Below are positions 8,630-17,057 of a DNA stretch of 26,886 bases, in pieces. The stretch spans positions 3,099 to 29,984 of the forward strand of contig DITS01000005.1 in the NCBI GenBank assembly GCA_002422205.1, in the 5' to 3' direction. The notes under the pieces are model-generated. The model made no database searches and was not told the origin of the DNA. It was given only the letters and a program-made list of their open reading frames with translations. Source of the DNA: Alphaproteobacteria bacterium UBA6178. GTDB taxonomy: Bacteria > Pseudomonadota > Alphaproteobacteria > Rickettsiales > UBA3002. Each line of letters begins with the position of its first letter. Positions within the stretch are counted from its first letter, which is position 1. Made by a program: the position numbers and the translations under genes.

Positions 8630-9328
8630 ATGGTCGTGGAAACCAGTTTTAACGAGCTTGATCTTGCGATTTTCATTATTTTCGGATTATCGGCATTATT
8701 GTCGTTCTTCCGTGGGTTTGTACGCGAGATTTTATCACTCGGCGCATGGGTGGGCGCCGCCATTATCACACTCTATGCCTTCCCCACCATTGCCGCGCAA
8801 ATTCAGCCGCATGTTAAAAGCTCGGTGATTGCCAGCGGCTTCGCCGCGATGGGCACTTTCATGATCGCGCTGCTGAGCATTTCGCTGATCAACGCGATTC
8901 TAATGAAATTTTTGCGCAAAGGCAGCGATATCGGCCTGCTTGATAATTCATTGGGTCTGATTTTCGGCGTCATACGCGCGGCGTTGCTGGTGTCACTGGC
9001 CTATTACATCATGAGCTTCATGATGGCGGAAAAAGATATGCCCGAATGGGTTGCGACCTCCAAATCGCAGCCCTATCTAAAAACAGGGGCACAGATTCTG
9101 GATAAGCTCGCTCCCGCTTACCTTGATGATTTGTCGCCGCTGAAAAAAGATGCCGATGGCAATGTGCTCGACGACGCGGAGCCGATTGATGCGCCGGTCA
9201 TTGATGGCAGCGTCGAGAGTGAGGACGATGAAGCAGTGGACAAGGATTCGCCCAGCTATCGCTGGATGAATGTCGAAGAGTTACAAAATATGCTCGATAA
9301 AAATAAAGCGGAGCAAGAGTCACGGTAA
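8630..9328 (+). CDS. cvpA: CvpA family membrane protein
   Basis: CvpA is a small inner-membrane protein, named for colicin V production in E. coli and often placed next to purF. The 232 residues have about four hydrophobic helices in the first 130 positions. Family landmarks include FFRGFVREILSLGAWVGA and the conserved glycine-rich helix GLLDNSLGLIFGVIRAAL. A long acidic hydrophilic tail (roughly 150-232) follows. A GGAG ribosome site lies about 7 bp before the ATG. The stop codon overlaps the purF start by one base (TAATG), so purF translation is probably coupled. Its exact biochemical function is unsettled in general. Confidence 0.9.
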   Translation: MVVETSFNELDLAIFIIFGLSALLSFFRGFVREILSLGAWVGAAIITLYAFPTIAAQIQPHVKSSVIASGFAAMGTFMIALLSISLINAILMKFLRKGSDIGLLDNSLGLIFGVIRAALLVSLAYYIMSFMMAEKDMPEWVATSKSQPYLKTGAQILDKLAPAYLDDLSPLKKDADGNVLDDAEPIDAPVIDGSVESEDDEAVDKDSPSYRWMNVEELQNMLDKNKAEQESR

Positions 9329-10770
9329 TGTTTGATAAATTTCACGAAGAATGCGGCGTGTTTGGCATTTTCGGCCATTCCGAGGCCGCCGCACTCACGG
9401 CGCTGGGTTTGCACGCCCTGCAACATCGCGGACAAGAGGCCGCCGGTATCGTCAGTCATGACGGCAGACAATTCTATACCCACCGCGCCCTGGGTCTGGT
9501 GGGAGATAATTTCAACTCCGCCGATGTGATCGGGCGTTTAAAAGGTTTCTCCGCACTCGGCCATAACCGCTATTCCACCTCCGGCGAGCCGATGCTGCGC
9601 AATGTGCAGCCGCTGTTTGCCGAGTTCAGCTTCGGTGGGTTTTCGGTGGCGCATAATGGCAATCTCACCAATGCCTATACCCTGCGTCAGGCGCTGATTC
9701 AGCGCGGCTCTATCTTTCAGTCCACTTCTGATACCGAGGTGATTATTCATCTGATTGCCACCTCCAAAGCCAACACCGTCGAAGACCGCCTGACCGATGC
9801 GCTGTCGCAAATTCAGGGCGCTTATTCACTGGTGGTGATGACCAAAGAAGGTGTGATCGGCGTGCGTGATCCGCTCGGTGTGCGCCCCTTGGTGCTCGGC
9901 AAAGTCGGCGATGCCTATGTGCTGGCGTCGGAAACCTGCGCGCTTGATATTATCGGCGCCACCTATGTGCGCGATATTGATGCGGGCGAAATGATCGTGA
10001 TCAGCGAAGAGGGCTTGCGCAGCCTGCATCCTTTCCCGCCGCTCAAAAAACGCTTATGCATTTTTGAATATGTCTATTTCGCGCGGCCCGATTCGCAGGT
10101 GGAAACCAAAAATGTGTATGAAGCGCGCAAGCGTATCGGCATGGTGCTCGCCAAAGAGAATCCCGCCGCCGCCGATGTCATCGTGCCGGTGCCCGATTCG
10201 GGCGTGCCCGCCGCTATCGGCTATTCCCAAGCATCGGGTATTCCGTTCGAGCTGGGTATTATCCGCAACCATTATGTCGGGCGCACCTTCATCGAGCCGA
10301 CCGATCAGGTGCGGCATCTGGGCGTGAAACTCAAACATAACGCCAATGAGCAAGCCCTGCGCGGCAAACGCGTGGTGCTGGTGGATGACAGCATTGTGCG
10401 CGGTACCACCTCCAAAAAAATCGTCGCCATGGTGCGCGAGGCAGGCGCGACTGAGGTGCATATGCGTATCGCGTCGCCACCCACTACGCATAGCTGCTAT
10501 TACGGCGTCGACACGCCCGAGCGCGACAAGCTGCTGGCAGCGCAACATACCGTCGAAGAAATGGCGCGGCTGATTGATGTGGATTCGCTGGGCTTTATCA
10601 GCATTGACGGGCTGTATCAGGCGATGGGCGAAACCCACCGCGATAGTGTCACGCCGCAATATTGCGATGCCTGTTTCAGCGGCGATTATCCCATTCCGCT
10701 GACCGACCGCGACAGCGGCACCAATCAATTCCAAAAAGATTTGTTCAATGGCGGCTACGCCGAAGTATAA
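9328..10770 (+). CDS. purF: Amidophosphoribosyltransferase (glutamine PRPP amidotransferase)
   Basis: This enzyme catalyses the first committed step of purine synthesis, PRPP plus glutamine to phosphoribosylamine. The 480-aa protein is of the Bacillus subtilis type. An 8-residue propeptide (MFDKFHEE) precedes the catalytic Cys9 of the class-II glutaminase domain, with HNRYSTSG and HNGNL intact. The PRPP motif VLVDDSIVRGTT spans about 350-361. The four [4Fe-4S] cysteines are present at C244, C390, C446 and C449. After removal of 8 residues these fall at 236, 382, 438 and 441, almost exactly the positions I recall for the B. subtilis enzyme. The SDR gene follows after 8 bp. Confidence 0.97.
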   Translation: MFDKFHEECGVFGIFGHSEAAALTALGLHALQHRGQEAAGIVSHDGRQFYTHRALGLVGDNFNSADVIGRLKGFSALGHNRYSTSGEPMLRNVQPLFAEFSFGGFSVAHNGNLTNAYTLRQALIQRGSIFQSTSDTEVIIHLIATSKANTVEDRLTDALSQIQGAYSLVVMTKEGVIGVRDPLGVRPLVLGKVGDAYVLASETCALDIIGATYVRDIDAGEMIVISEEGLRSLHPFPPLKKRLCIFEYVYFARPDSQVETKNVYEARKRIGMVLAKENPAAADVIVPVPDSGVPAAIGYSQASGIPFELGIIRNHYVGRTFIEPTDQVRHLGVKLKHNANEQALRGKRVVLVDDSIVRGTTSKKIVAMVREAGATEVHMRIASPPTTHSCYYGVDTPERDKLLAAQHTVEEMARLIDVDSLGFISIDGLYQAMGETHRDSVTPQYCDACFSGDYPIPLTDRDSGTNQFQKDLFNGGYAEV

Positions 10771-10778
10771 GGATTTCC

Positions 10779-11486
10779 ATGTCACGTCCGCTTGAAAACC
10801 GTATTGCACTCGTCACCGGTGCGTCACGCGGCATAGGTGCTGCCACCGCCCGCGCACTCGCCGCTGAGGGCGCGCATGTGATATTGGCCGCGCGTACCGT
10901 CGGCGCGCTTGAAGAGGTGGATGATGCGATTCAGGCTGCCGGTGGTTCTGCCAGCATCGTGCCGGTCGATTTACGCAAACATGATCTGATCGATTCGCTC
11001 GCCGCCACCATTTATGAGCGCTGGGGCAAGCTCGATATTTTTGTCGGCAATGCCGCTATGCTCGGTGGCCTCACCCCCATTGCACATGCCGACCCCAAAG
11101 TCTGGCAGCAGGTGATGGATGTGAATGTGACGGCGAATTACCGGCTGATTCGCGCGCTTGATCCGTTACTGCGCCGCTCCGATGCGGGCCGCGCGATTTT
11201 TATCACCAGTGACAGCGCGCAGGATAATCTGGCCTATTGGGGCGTGTATGCCGCCAGCAAAGCCGCGCTCGATGCCATGGTGCGCGCCTATGCAGACGAG
11301 GTGGAAGGCACCGCGCTCAAAGTCAATTTAGTTGACCCGGGCGTGGTTCAAACTGCCATGCGCGCGAGCGCCTTCCCCGGTGAGAATGCAGACGGTCTCA
11401 CCACCCCCGATCAGGCGGCGCTGCCCATACTCGCTTTGGCGCGCCCTGATTGCGGCATGCATCGCAGCATCACCCGCGCCGCGTAA
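10779..11486 (+). CDS. SDR family oxidoreductase (YciK-like)
   Basis: This is a classical short-chain dehydrogenase/reductase of 235 aa, cytoplasmic, substrate unknown. The cofactor motif TGASRGIG is at 13-20 and the catalytic pair YxxxK is Y157/K161 in GVYAASKAAL, with a serine in the FITSDSA strand. The usual NNAG motif is altered to GNAAML. I chose ATG 10779, which has AAGGA 5 bp upstream overlapping the purF stop; a longer frame running back to 10662 would lie wholly inside purF. An SDR directly after purF is a recurrent alphaproteobacterial arrangement. The stop codon abuts the convergent gene at 11487. Confidence 0.88.
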   Translation: MSRPLENRIALVTGASRGIGAATARALAAEGAHVILAARTVGALEEVDDAIQAAGGSASIVPVDLRKHDLIDSLAATIYERWGKLDIFVGNAAMLGGLTPIAHADPKVWQQVMDVNVTANYRLIRALDPLLRRSDAGRAIFITSDSAQDNLAYWGVYAASKAALDAMVRAYADEVEGTALKVNLVDPGVVQTAMRASAFPGENADGLTTPDQAALPILALARPDCGMHRSITRAA

Positions 11487-11792
11487 CTACCACGAAAAAC
11501 TAATCGAGCCGGTGCTATAGCTGGGCTGGCTATAATAATGGCGCGGCTGGTAATAATACGGGTGGTAATGGCGTGGCTGCACATACACCACGCGGCGCGG
11601 CGGTGCATAGTAACGCTTATTATGATGTCTGCCGTGCCCGCCAAAATATTTGCGGTGATCGGCGACATAGCCGCGATGCTTATTATGGCCGTGGCCCTGT
11701 TTCCACCCGCCGCGATGATCGCCCGCCTCGGCGGCGGCAGGCAGTGAAAATCCCAGTAATATCGCCAGTATGGCTGCTAAAGTATAATGCAT
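11487..11792 (-). CDS. Small secreted His/Tyr/Gly-rich protein
   Basis: I recognise no family. The 101-aa product begins with a clear signal peptide (MHYTLAAILAILLGFSLPAAAEA, cleavage near AEA|GD). A mature chain of about 78 residues follows, extremely rich in His, Tyr, Arg and Gly (HGHNKHRGY, FGGHGRHHNKRYY) and ending in Tyr-Pro-His repeats such as PRHYHPYYYQPRHYY. The start was chosen at 11792 because a perfect GGAGGA ribosome site precedes it; the frame opens 18 codons earlier but without such a site. Metal binding or an envelope/surface role is only a guess from composition. It is convergent with the SDR gene with no spacer. Confidence 0.65.
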   Translation of the reverse strand: MHYTLAAILAILLGFSLPAAAEAGDHRGGWKQGHGHNKHRGYVADHRKYFGGHGRHHNKRYYAPPRRVVYVQPRHYHPYYYQPRHYYSQPSYSTGSISFSW

Positions 11793-11878
11793 GGCTTCCT
11801 CCATCTTTCGCGCTTCAGAATGCGCTGATAGTTTTGATACGCGCATAGTCTAAGAATCCTTCGGAAGAGTGGTTTTTT

Positions 11879-12060
11879 TATGTTCGTCCCCGCTCTGGAC
11901 TACGGGCCGCCGCGATGAACCTAAGCGCTTACGCGCACTAAAGGCTCGGTCTCCTGACCTCGGTTCTTTACTATTTGTTATTCCCTTGAAAGCGGGAATC
12001 TTAATCTCACTTGCCTAAAGTGGATCCCCGGGATCGGCGATGCCGACCCGAGGATGACAG
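11879..12060. repeat. Dispersed intergenic repeat, copy 1
   Basis: This segment aligns along its length with 24409-24572. Shared blocks include CGCGATGAACCTAA, ACTAAAGGCTCGG, CTCCTG and GAAAGCGGGAATC. It ends in a REP-like tail (TGGATCCCCGGGATCGG … CCCGAGGATGACAG) of a type common in intergenic DNA of Proteobacteria. The second copy has a different but equivalent palindromic tail. It lies outside any gene. Confidence 0.75.
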
Positions 12061-12073
12061 TATTTTTTACCTT

Positions 12074-12108
12074 CCCCCTCTCCCTCAGGGAGAGGGTCGG
12101 GGTGAGGG
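12074..12108. repeat. REP-like palindrome CCCTCTCCC/GGGAGAGGG
   Basis: A perfect 9-bp inverted repeat (12076-12084 and 12088-12096, loop TCA) is followed by TCGGGGTGAGGG. The same palindrome plus GGGGTGAGGG tail is a recurrent short intergenic element in many proteobacterial genomes. No T-tract follows on the minus strand, so it is not a standard terminator for virD4. Confidence 0.7.
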
Positions 12109-12186
12109 CTCTTTCTTTATTATACACATCATACGGTCATGATGCGAGACGCGGCGCTCGGCACAGACTCTCAGGCAACCGCCTCA

Positions 12187-14079
12187 TCACGCCGCAGGCT
12201 TTTCATCCTTGCCTGGCGGTGGGGGTGCATCGGCGGCTTTTTTCTTTTTGCGTGGGTCATAGGGCTCCTGTATCGGCACCGTAATCGGCGGCAGCAGGCG
12301 GCGGGTGAAGGTGCTGTCTTTGAAGTAGAAAATCTTTTTGCATTTAATCGGGGCAAAGGATTCCACCAATACAATCTGCTCGTCACGCGGCAGCTGAATT
12401 ACTTCCTGCGGCAGCAACAAGGCGCGTTGTGTTTCCGACACGTGCAGCGTGCGCGCCGCCGGATTAAAATCAAGGAATTTGGGTTTATTATGCGACTCCT
12501 GAACCACCGTTTTATTACCCACCAGTTGGCTGATCATATTAGCGGTTTCAATATTGTTCGCCGAGAAGGTAATGCGGTAATAGGAGTTGGAGAGGAAGGA
12601 GTTCATCCCCGCTTCTTCATAAATGCCTTTGAGCTGCTGGGTATCTTGCACAATCAAAAACAGCTTCACACGATACCCACGGAAATACGCAATCCCCACC
12701 TGAAATTGCGGCATTTCGCCCAGAGACGGAAACTCATCCATCATCAGCAGCACGCCGTAAGGCTCGTCGGGCTTGGGCATGTGGCGCGTTAAAAAGTCGG
12801 TGGCCTGCTGATAAAATACTTTCAGCAGCGGCTCGAGGCGTTGCAAGTTGTCCGGTGTCACACCGACGAAAATCGTCGATTTTTTCTTCTTGAGCTGTTG
12901 CAAATCAAAATCCGACGTCGCGGTCGCGGTATCGATCAGCGGATTTGCCCATAGCTCTAACCCTGAGTTCATGGTCGAGATCACGCCGGAGCGTTCCTTA
13001 TCGGCTTTTTGCAAAAACGCCGCGATATTCATGTAAGATACCGGGTGAATTTTGCCGCCGATCGTATCGAGCACCACCGCCAGATTATACACCACGTCAT
13101 CGGAACGCATGGTGCGCACCACTTCGCCAAACGACGTCACTTTTTCCGGCACCGCCACCAGATATAAAATCACGCCCAGCAGCAGCGAGCGCGCTTCATT
13201 TTGCCAGAATTCCTGCTCGGGCAGAATCAGGTTGCAGATTTTTTGCACGTCATCCACCAGCTGGCCCGGTTTTTCACTCAGCCAGTCGAGCGGGTTGTAG
13301 CAATGGCTGTTGCCATTCGGGTCAGCGGGGTTCCAGACATAGCAGCGCTGTCCCAGTTTTTTATCGCGATAGCCGCTGGTCAGCTCATAGTTTTCCAGCT
13401 TGATATCGTGACACACAACCGACTCTTCCCAGAAGAGCAGGTTGGGAATCACGAAGCCCACACCTTTACCCGAACCGGTCGGAGCGAAGAGCAGAATATG
13501 CTGGAAATCATCGGCGATGAGGTAGTTTTTAGCGCCCGTACGCCCCAGCAAAATGCCTTTTTTGGCGCGTAGCTTCGCTTTACGAATGGTGATTTCATCC
13601 GCCCATTTCGCATCGCCATGGATGGTTTCCTTGATGCGGAAGGGACGGAAATCCATCAGCGGCGCGCGCATGATAAACAGAATGATAAAGGAGATAAATA
13701 ATCCGCCAGCCGGCGGGCCATAAAATTTGGCTAAAAAAGCGTTGGAGGCATAGGTATTATAATAGAGGCTATACCGATTCAAATAGTCGCCGGTTAATTG
13801 ACCCGCGATATAATAAGGCTGCACTTGCTTGGTCCACTCGCGTATTTTGGTGCCGTCCTCATGCATTTTTCGGTAGGTGTTGATGATATGCTTGGGATAT
13901 TTCAGGTGGCTTAAAAATTTATCGGCAGATTGCGGCTGACGCCCCTGCACCGAGACGTGATGCTGGCTGCCCAGCACATAACCGACAAATCCGCCCATCG
14001 CAACCGGCACCACCATCGTCGAGATAATGACCAGCGCCAATACCGATTTATTGAGGATCGTTTGAACGACTGGGGACAT
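12187..14079 (-). CDS. virD4: Type IV secretion coupling protein VirD4
   Basis: VirD4 (T4CP) is the inner-membrane ATPase that recruits substrates to the type IV secretion channel. The 630-aa protein has two N-terminal membrane helices (about residues 12-36 and 98-118), then the VirD4/TraG ATPase domain. Walker A is PTGSGKG (K205) and Walker B is LLMMDEFPSLGEM (D448, E449). The C-terminus is short and Pro/Lys-rich. It is the last gene of the vir run, 12 bp after virB11. No relaxase gene is present beside it, which favours an effector-secreting or specialised system over a simple conjugation module, though this is inference. Confidence 0.95.
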   Translation of the reverse strand: MSPVVQTILNKSVLALVIISTMVVPVAMGGFVGYVLGSQHHVSVQGRQPQSADKFLSHLKYPKHIINTYRKMHEDGTKIREWTKQVQPYYIAGQLTGDYLNRYSLYYNTYASNAFLAKFYGPPAGGLFISFIILFIMRAPLMDFRPFRIKETIHGDAKWADEITIRKAKLRAKKGILLGRTGAKNYLIADDFQHILLFAPTGSGKGVGFVIPNLLFWEESVVCHDIKLENYELTSGYRDKKLGQRCYVWNPADPNGNSHCYNPLDWLSEKPGQLVDDVQKICNLILPEQEFWQNEARSLLLGVILYLVAVPEKVTSFGEVVRTMRSDDVVYNLAVVLDTIGGKIHPVSYMNIAAFLQKADKERSGVISTMNSGLELWANPLIDTATATSDFDLQQLKKKKSTIFVGVTPDNLQRLEPLLKVFYQQATDFLTRHMPKPDEPYGVLLMMDEFPSLGEMPQFQVGIAYFRGYRVKLFLIVQDTQQLKGIYEEAGMNSFLSNSYYRITFSANNIETANMISQLVGNKTVVQESHNKPKFLDFNPAARTLHVSETQRALLLPQEVIQLPRDEQIVLVESFAPIKCKKIFYFKDSTFTRRLLPPITVPIQEPYDPRKKKKAADAPPPPGKDEKPAA

Positions 14080-14091
14080 TAGGCAACTCTT

Positions 14092-15081
14092 TTAAAACAG
14101 CTCTCTGAAATAGACTTCGGATACATAGCGCTTACCCTTGGGGCCGCGTTTGAGCTGGATTATAACATTAACAATCGCCTGAACATAATCTTTTATTTCT
14201 TCGCGCTTGAGGCCCAGATTCGCTTGCATAATCATCAGAATAAGCTGCTCCAGCGCCAGCGCCGGCGAGTCGGCATGCAAGGTGGTGATTGATCCCGGGT
14301 GGCCAGTATTGATTGCGCGCAAATAACTAAAGGCTTCTTTGCCGCGCAACTCGCCCACGATAATACGATCAGGGCGCAGGCGCAGGCAGGATTCGATTAA
14401 GTCCTGCGCATCTACTAACGCGCGGCCCTGCCCGCCGCGTGATGCCACCAGATGCACGCGGTTGGGCAAATGCTCGATATTGATTTCGCGTGCATCTTCC
14501 ACCGTAATCACCCGCTCATCGGCGGGTATTTCTTTCAGCGCCGCATTCATGAAAGTGGTTTTACCGGTCGATGTCCCGCCACTGATAATAATATTACGGC
14601 GCAGCTTCACCGATTGCGAAATAAATTCGCGAATGGCGCCCGCATTCAATAATTCGCGCAGGCGGATATCATCTTCATTTTCATTCTTTTGAACAATCGT
14701 TCCCTCAAAGGCACCAATCGCTTCATATTGTTCCAGATTGAGATTCAGCACCGTCTGTTTACGAATCGACATGGCAATCGTGTTGGGCTCGCAGGCGGGG
14801 GGAAAGACCACCTGTATCCGGTAGCCATCGGGCAATGTGGCGGATAGCAACGGTTTTTCCTCGCTGATCATCTGATTGGTGGATTGCGCCACCAAATGCC
14901 CCAGCGAGCGCATATGATCGAAATTATATTCGGGCACCTCATGGCGGAACATTTCACCATATTTTTCCACCCAGATTTCGCCGGGGCGGTTAATCGAAAT
15001 CTCGCTGATGCCATCCTGATCGAAATAATGTTTCAACGGGCCAAGAAAGGTTGCTAACGCAGTGATGCTGGATTGGCTCAT
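14092..15081 (-). CDS. virB11: Type IV secretion ATPase VirB11
   Basis: VirB11 is a hexameric traffic ATPase at the cytoplasmic face of the T4SS that switches between pilus assembly and substrate transfer. The 329 residues comprise an N-terminal domain (ISEISINRPGEIWVEKYG) and a RecA-like domain with Walker A GGTSTGKT (K174), the Asp box VEDAREI, the GRIIVGELRG-like segment (RPDRIIVGELRGKEAF) and the His box TGHPGSITTLHAD. All key motifs are present. Its ATG overlaps the virB10 stop (ATGA), suggesting coupled translation. Confidence 0.95.
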   Translation of the reverse strand: MSQSSITALATFLGPLKHYFDQDGISEISINRPGEIWVEKYGEMFRHEVPEYNFDHMRSLGHLVAQSTNQMISEEKPLLSATLPDGYRIQVVFPPACEPNTIAMSIRKQTVLNLNLEQYEAIGAFEGTIVQKNENEDDIRLRELLNAGAIREFISQSVKLRRNIIISGGTSTGKTTFMNAALKEIPADERVITVEDAREINIEHLPNRVHLVASRGGQGRALVDAQDLIESCLRLRPDRIIVGELRGKEAFSYLRAINTGHPGSITTLHADSPALALEQLILMIMQANLGLKREEIKDYVQAIVNVIIQLKRGPKGKRYVSEVYFRELF

Positions 15082-16271
15082 TCGATGATCATCGCCCCAC
15101 CATAACGCGCAGGGAAAATCAGATCGCGGTTCACAAACACATTCACCGCCGTGCCTTGATCCACCAAAATGGTGGGCTGCACATTGATAAAGCGGCGCAG
15201 ATAGGCTTCGGCGACCGAGCCAAAACGATCCATCGAATCCACCGTGGCAGAGGTGGTCGCATCACCGGTCGAGGTGGTGCTGCCATCGGAGTTGGTGGTC
15301 GTGGTCTGCTGTTGGTCACCATTGATTTCATCCACGACAGCAGCGAGTGAAATAGTCACCACACTGGTCAGCAAAGCGCGCGAGAAAATTTCGGTGAATT
15401 TGGTATCCACCTGCCCTGCCACACCGGCTTGGCCAATTGCATCAATCAGCGGTGAATTAATCATCACATCGACGCCGTCTGGGCGAATCACACGCGTCCA
15501 CACGACATACACACGTTTTTGCCCGCCCATAATCGAGGAGTTATATTGCCCGATCAGCCGCGATCCTTTGGGAATCAGCGGCGAGGTGCCGGCCTCGGCG
15601 TAAATATCGCGCGAGACAATCCCGCGAATACTGCCGGGCAGGTCGGTATTGATCGCCGTTTCCAGCACGGCATGAATAATTTTGCCCTGCGCGATCACAC
15701 CATGCAAATTGCCGATATGTTTGGCTGTTACTTTCGGCGCCGTGGTGTTGGATTTATAGACGCGGTTCGCAAATTGCAGATTCATATCTTCTTCCGCGTC
15801 ATCACCACCCATCCCTAAATCACCCAGCAACCCGCCACCGCCGCCACCGCTGATAATCATGCTGGAGCGCAGGCGTTCCTGCCGAAATTCATTGGTGGGT
15901 GCGTCGCCATCAGCCGAAATCATCGGCGGATCGCCAATCGGTATTTCCGGCGGAATAAATGTCGGTGGGGGTGGCGGTGCAATATCGGCACCGATATCGG
16001 GCAGGGCGGGCGTCTCGTCGCCACGTGTAATATCCATTACCCGCTCATTGGGCACGGCTTGCGGCTCGTCCTTAAATACGAACAGGTTAAAAATCATATA
16101 GGTTACCAGCGCGAGGCCGATACCGAGCACCAGAAACACGCGTCCGGGTGAGGACGCCACCGAAGGTGCGCCCGTATCCAACGATTGGCTGTCCCCATTA
16201 AACGACGGATCCGATGTAGCAAAAGGATCGGGATATTCATCGGTTGGTGGCGGAGGATTCTGCGTATTCAT
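15078..16271 (-). CDS. virB10: Type IV secretion protein VirB10
   Basis: VirB10 spans both membranes and forms the core complex with VirB7 and VirB9. The 397-aa protein has a short proline-rich cytoplasmic tail, one inner-membrane helix at 45-66 and a periplasmic proline-rich linker (about 87-118, including APPPPPTF). The C-terminal VirB10/TrbI beta-barrel domain includes SRLIGQYNSSIMGGQKRVYVVW and the antenna region near the end. A Ser/Thr-rich insertion (QQQTTTTNSDGSTTSTGDA) lies just before the last conserved block, where the outer-membrane antenna is expected. It starts 3 bp after virB9. Confidence 0.95.
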   Translation of the reverse strand: MNTQNPPPPTDEYPDPFATSDPSFNGDSQSLDTGAPSVASSPGRVFLVLGIGLALVTYMIFNLFVFKDEPQAVPNERVMDITRGDETPALPDIGADIAPPPPPTFIPPEIPIGDPPMISADGDAPTNEFRQERLRSSMIISGGGGGGLLGDLGMGGDDAEEDMNLQFANRVYKSNTTAPKVTAKHIGNLHGVIAQGKIIHAVLETAINTDLPGSIRGIVSRDIYAEAGTSPLIPKGSRLIGQYNSSIMGGQKRVYVVWTRVIRPDGVDVMINSPLIDAIGQAGVAGQVDTKFTEIFSRALLTSVVTISLAAVVDEINGDQQQTTTTNSDGSTTSTGDATTSATVDSMDRFGSVAEAYLRRFINVQPTILVDQGTAVNVFVNRDLIFPARYGGAMIIE

Positions 16272-16274
16272 AGC

Positions 16275-17057
16275 TTACATACTCTGCTGGGGTGAAAAGG
16301 CTTCATTAAAGACCGTCACTTGCGCAGCACCCTGACGAATGGAAAAACGCGGTGCCACGGTCGCCACCATCATTTCGCCATTGGGCCCCTGCTGCATTTG
16401 CACCGGATGTTCACGGCCATCCGATGTTAGCACAAAAAACTGTGGCGGAGCAATCACCTGCGAAAATTTAAAATAGGTGGCATGGCCATCATCATAAATG
16501 CGTACCGGCGCGGCTTCGGCAGGGCCGGTAAATGTGTATTGATAATTCGCATTGCTTTGCGCCGCGATGGGCGTCACCGGCGGCGTGTGCGATAATGCGC
16601 TGCTGCTCATCCCGTCGCTATAAAGGGGCGGCGACGGCATGGTAGGTTGCTCATCAGGATAAAAGAAACGCACCACATAAACCAGCTCTTCGCTGGGATG
16701 CAGCGGCACCTGACCGCTGGAGCTCAGATCAAACTGATAGGCGCGCTTATTCGTCACCACGGTCATATTAGTGTGGGCGCGCTCTTCCATCGCTTTGATG
16801 AACAGGCGGCGACCGGCGGGAATGACCTGCCAGCCGATGCGATCACCCACCGAAATGGTTTGCACCGATTCATTGCGGCCAAATTCAATATTCGACTGAT
16901 AGCCGTAATGAGTGAGAATATTATACACATCGTTTTCGTTATAGACGAAGGTCTTGATGCGGCTATCGGTGACGACCGGCGTCCCCGATTGCGCCAGAGC
17001 GGGCATTGATGCCAAAAGCACTAACCAACTACCCAGAATAAAACTGCGTATACTCAT
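16275..17057 (-). CDS. virB9: Type IV secretion protein VirB9
   Basis: VirB9 is the periplasmic/outer-membrane core component that pairs with VirB10 and, in most systems, a VirB7 lipoprotein. The 260 residues start with a signal peptide cleaved near ALA|QS (22/23). The N-terminal VirB9/CagX domain follows (IKTFVYNENDVYNILTHYGY, QTISVGD, GWQVIPAGRRLFIKA), then a middle linker and the C-terminal domain (YFKFSQVIAPPQFFVL). The ATG overlaps the virB8 stop (ATGA). Confidence 0.94.
   Translation of the reverse strand: MSIRSFILGSWLVLLASMPALAQSGTPVVTDSRIKTFVYNENDVYNILTHYGYQSNIEFGRNESVQTISVGDRIGWQVIPAGRRLFIKAMEERAHTNMTVVTNKRAYQFDLSSSGQVPLHPSEELVYVVRFFYPDEQPTMPSPPLYSDGMSSSALSHTPPVTPIAAQSNANYQYTFTGPAEAAPVRIYDDGHATYFKFSQVIAPPQFFVLTSDGREHPVQMQQGPNGEMMVATVAPRFSIRQGAAQVTVFNEAFSPQQSM

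Larger units (their letters stand above)
11793..12186. other. Non-coding region with dispersed repeats between the secreted protein gene and virD4
   Basis: No credible gene lies in these 394 bp. The right half of the region carries two repeat elements listed separately (11879-12060 and 12074-12108). The first 86 bp form the upstream region of the small secreted protein, with its GGAGGA site at about 11798-11803 on the minus strand. The last 78 bp lie downstream of virD4, and I see no T-tract terminator for virD4 there. Confidence 0.6.

Noticed and set aside
10662..10778. Longer start for the SDR gene inside purF
   Set aside because: The SDR family starts at about MSRPLENRIALVTG; the extension is only the shifted frame of purF, and AAGGA supports 10779.
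10054..10809. A 251-codon open frame antisense to purF
   Set aside because: It has low complexity in His/Ala/Gly as expected from the complement of a coding frame, while purF on the other strand has every family motif.
11793..11846. Upstream extension of the small secreted protein by 18 codons
   Set aside because: The GGAGGA site and the signal peptide both fit the start at 11792; the extension would put a charged segment before the signal peptide.
12074..12108. Hairpin as the terminator of virD4
   Set aside because: The stem is strong, but no T-tract follows on the minus strand and the sequence belongs to a dispersed repeat type.
12139..12792. A 217-codon + strand frame antisense to virD4
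   Set aside because: The virD4 frame carries Walker B and full-length similarity; the + frame shows no domain and is a shadow.
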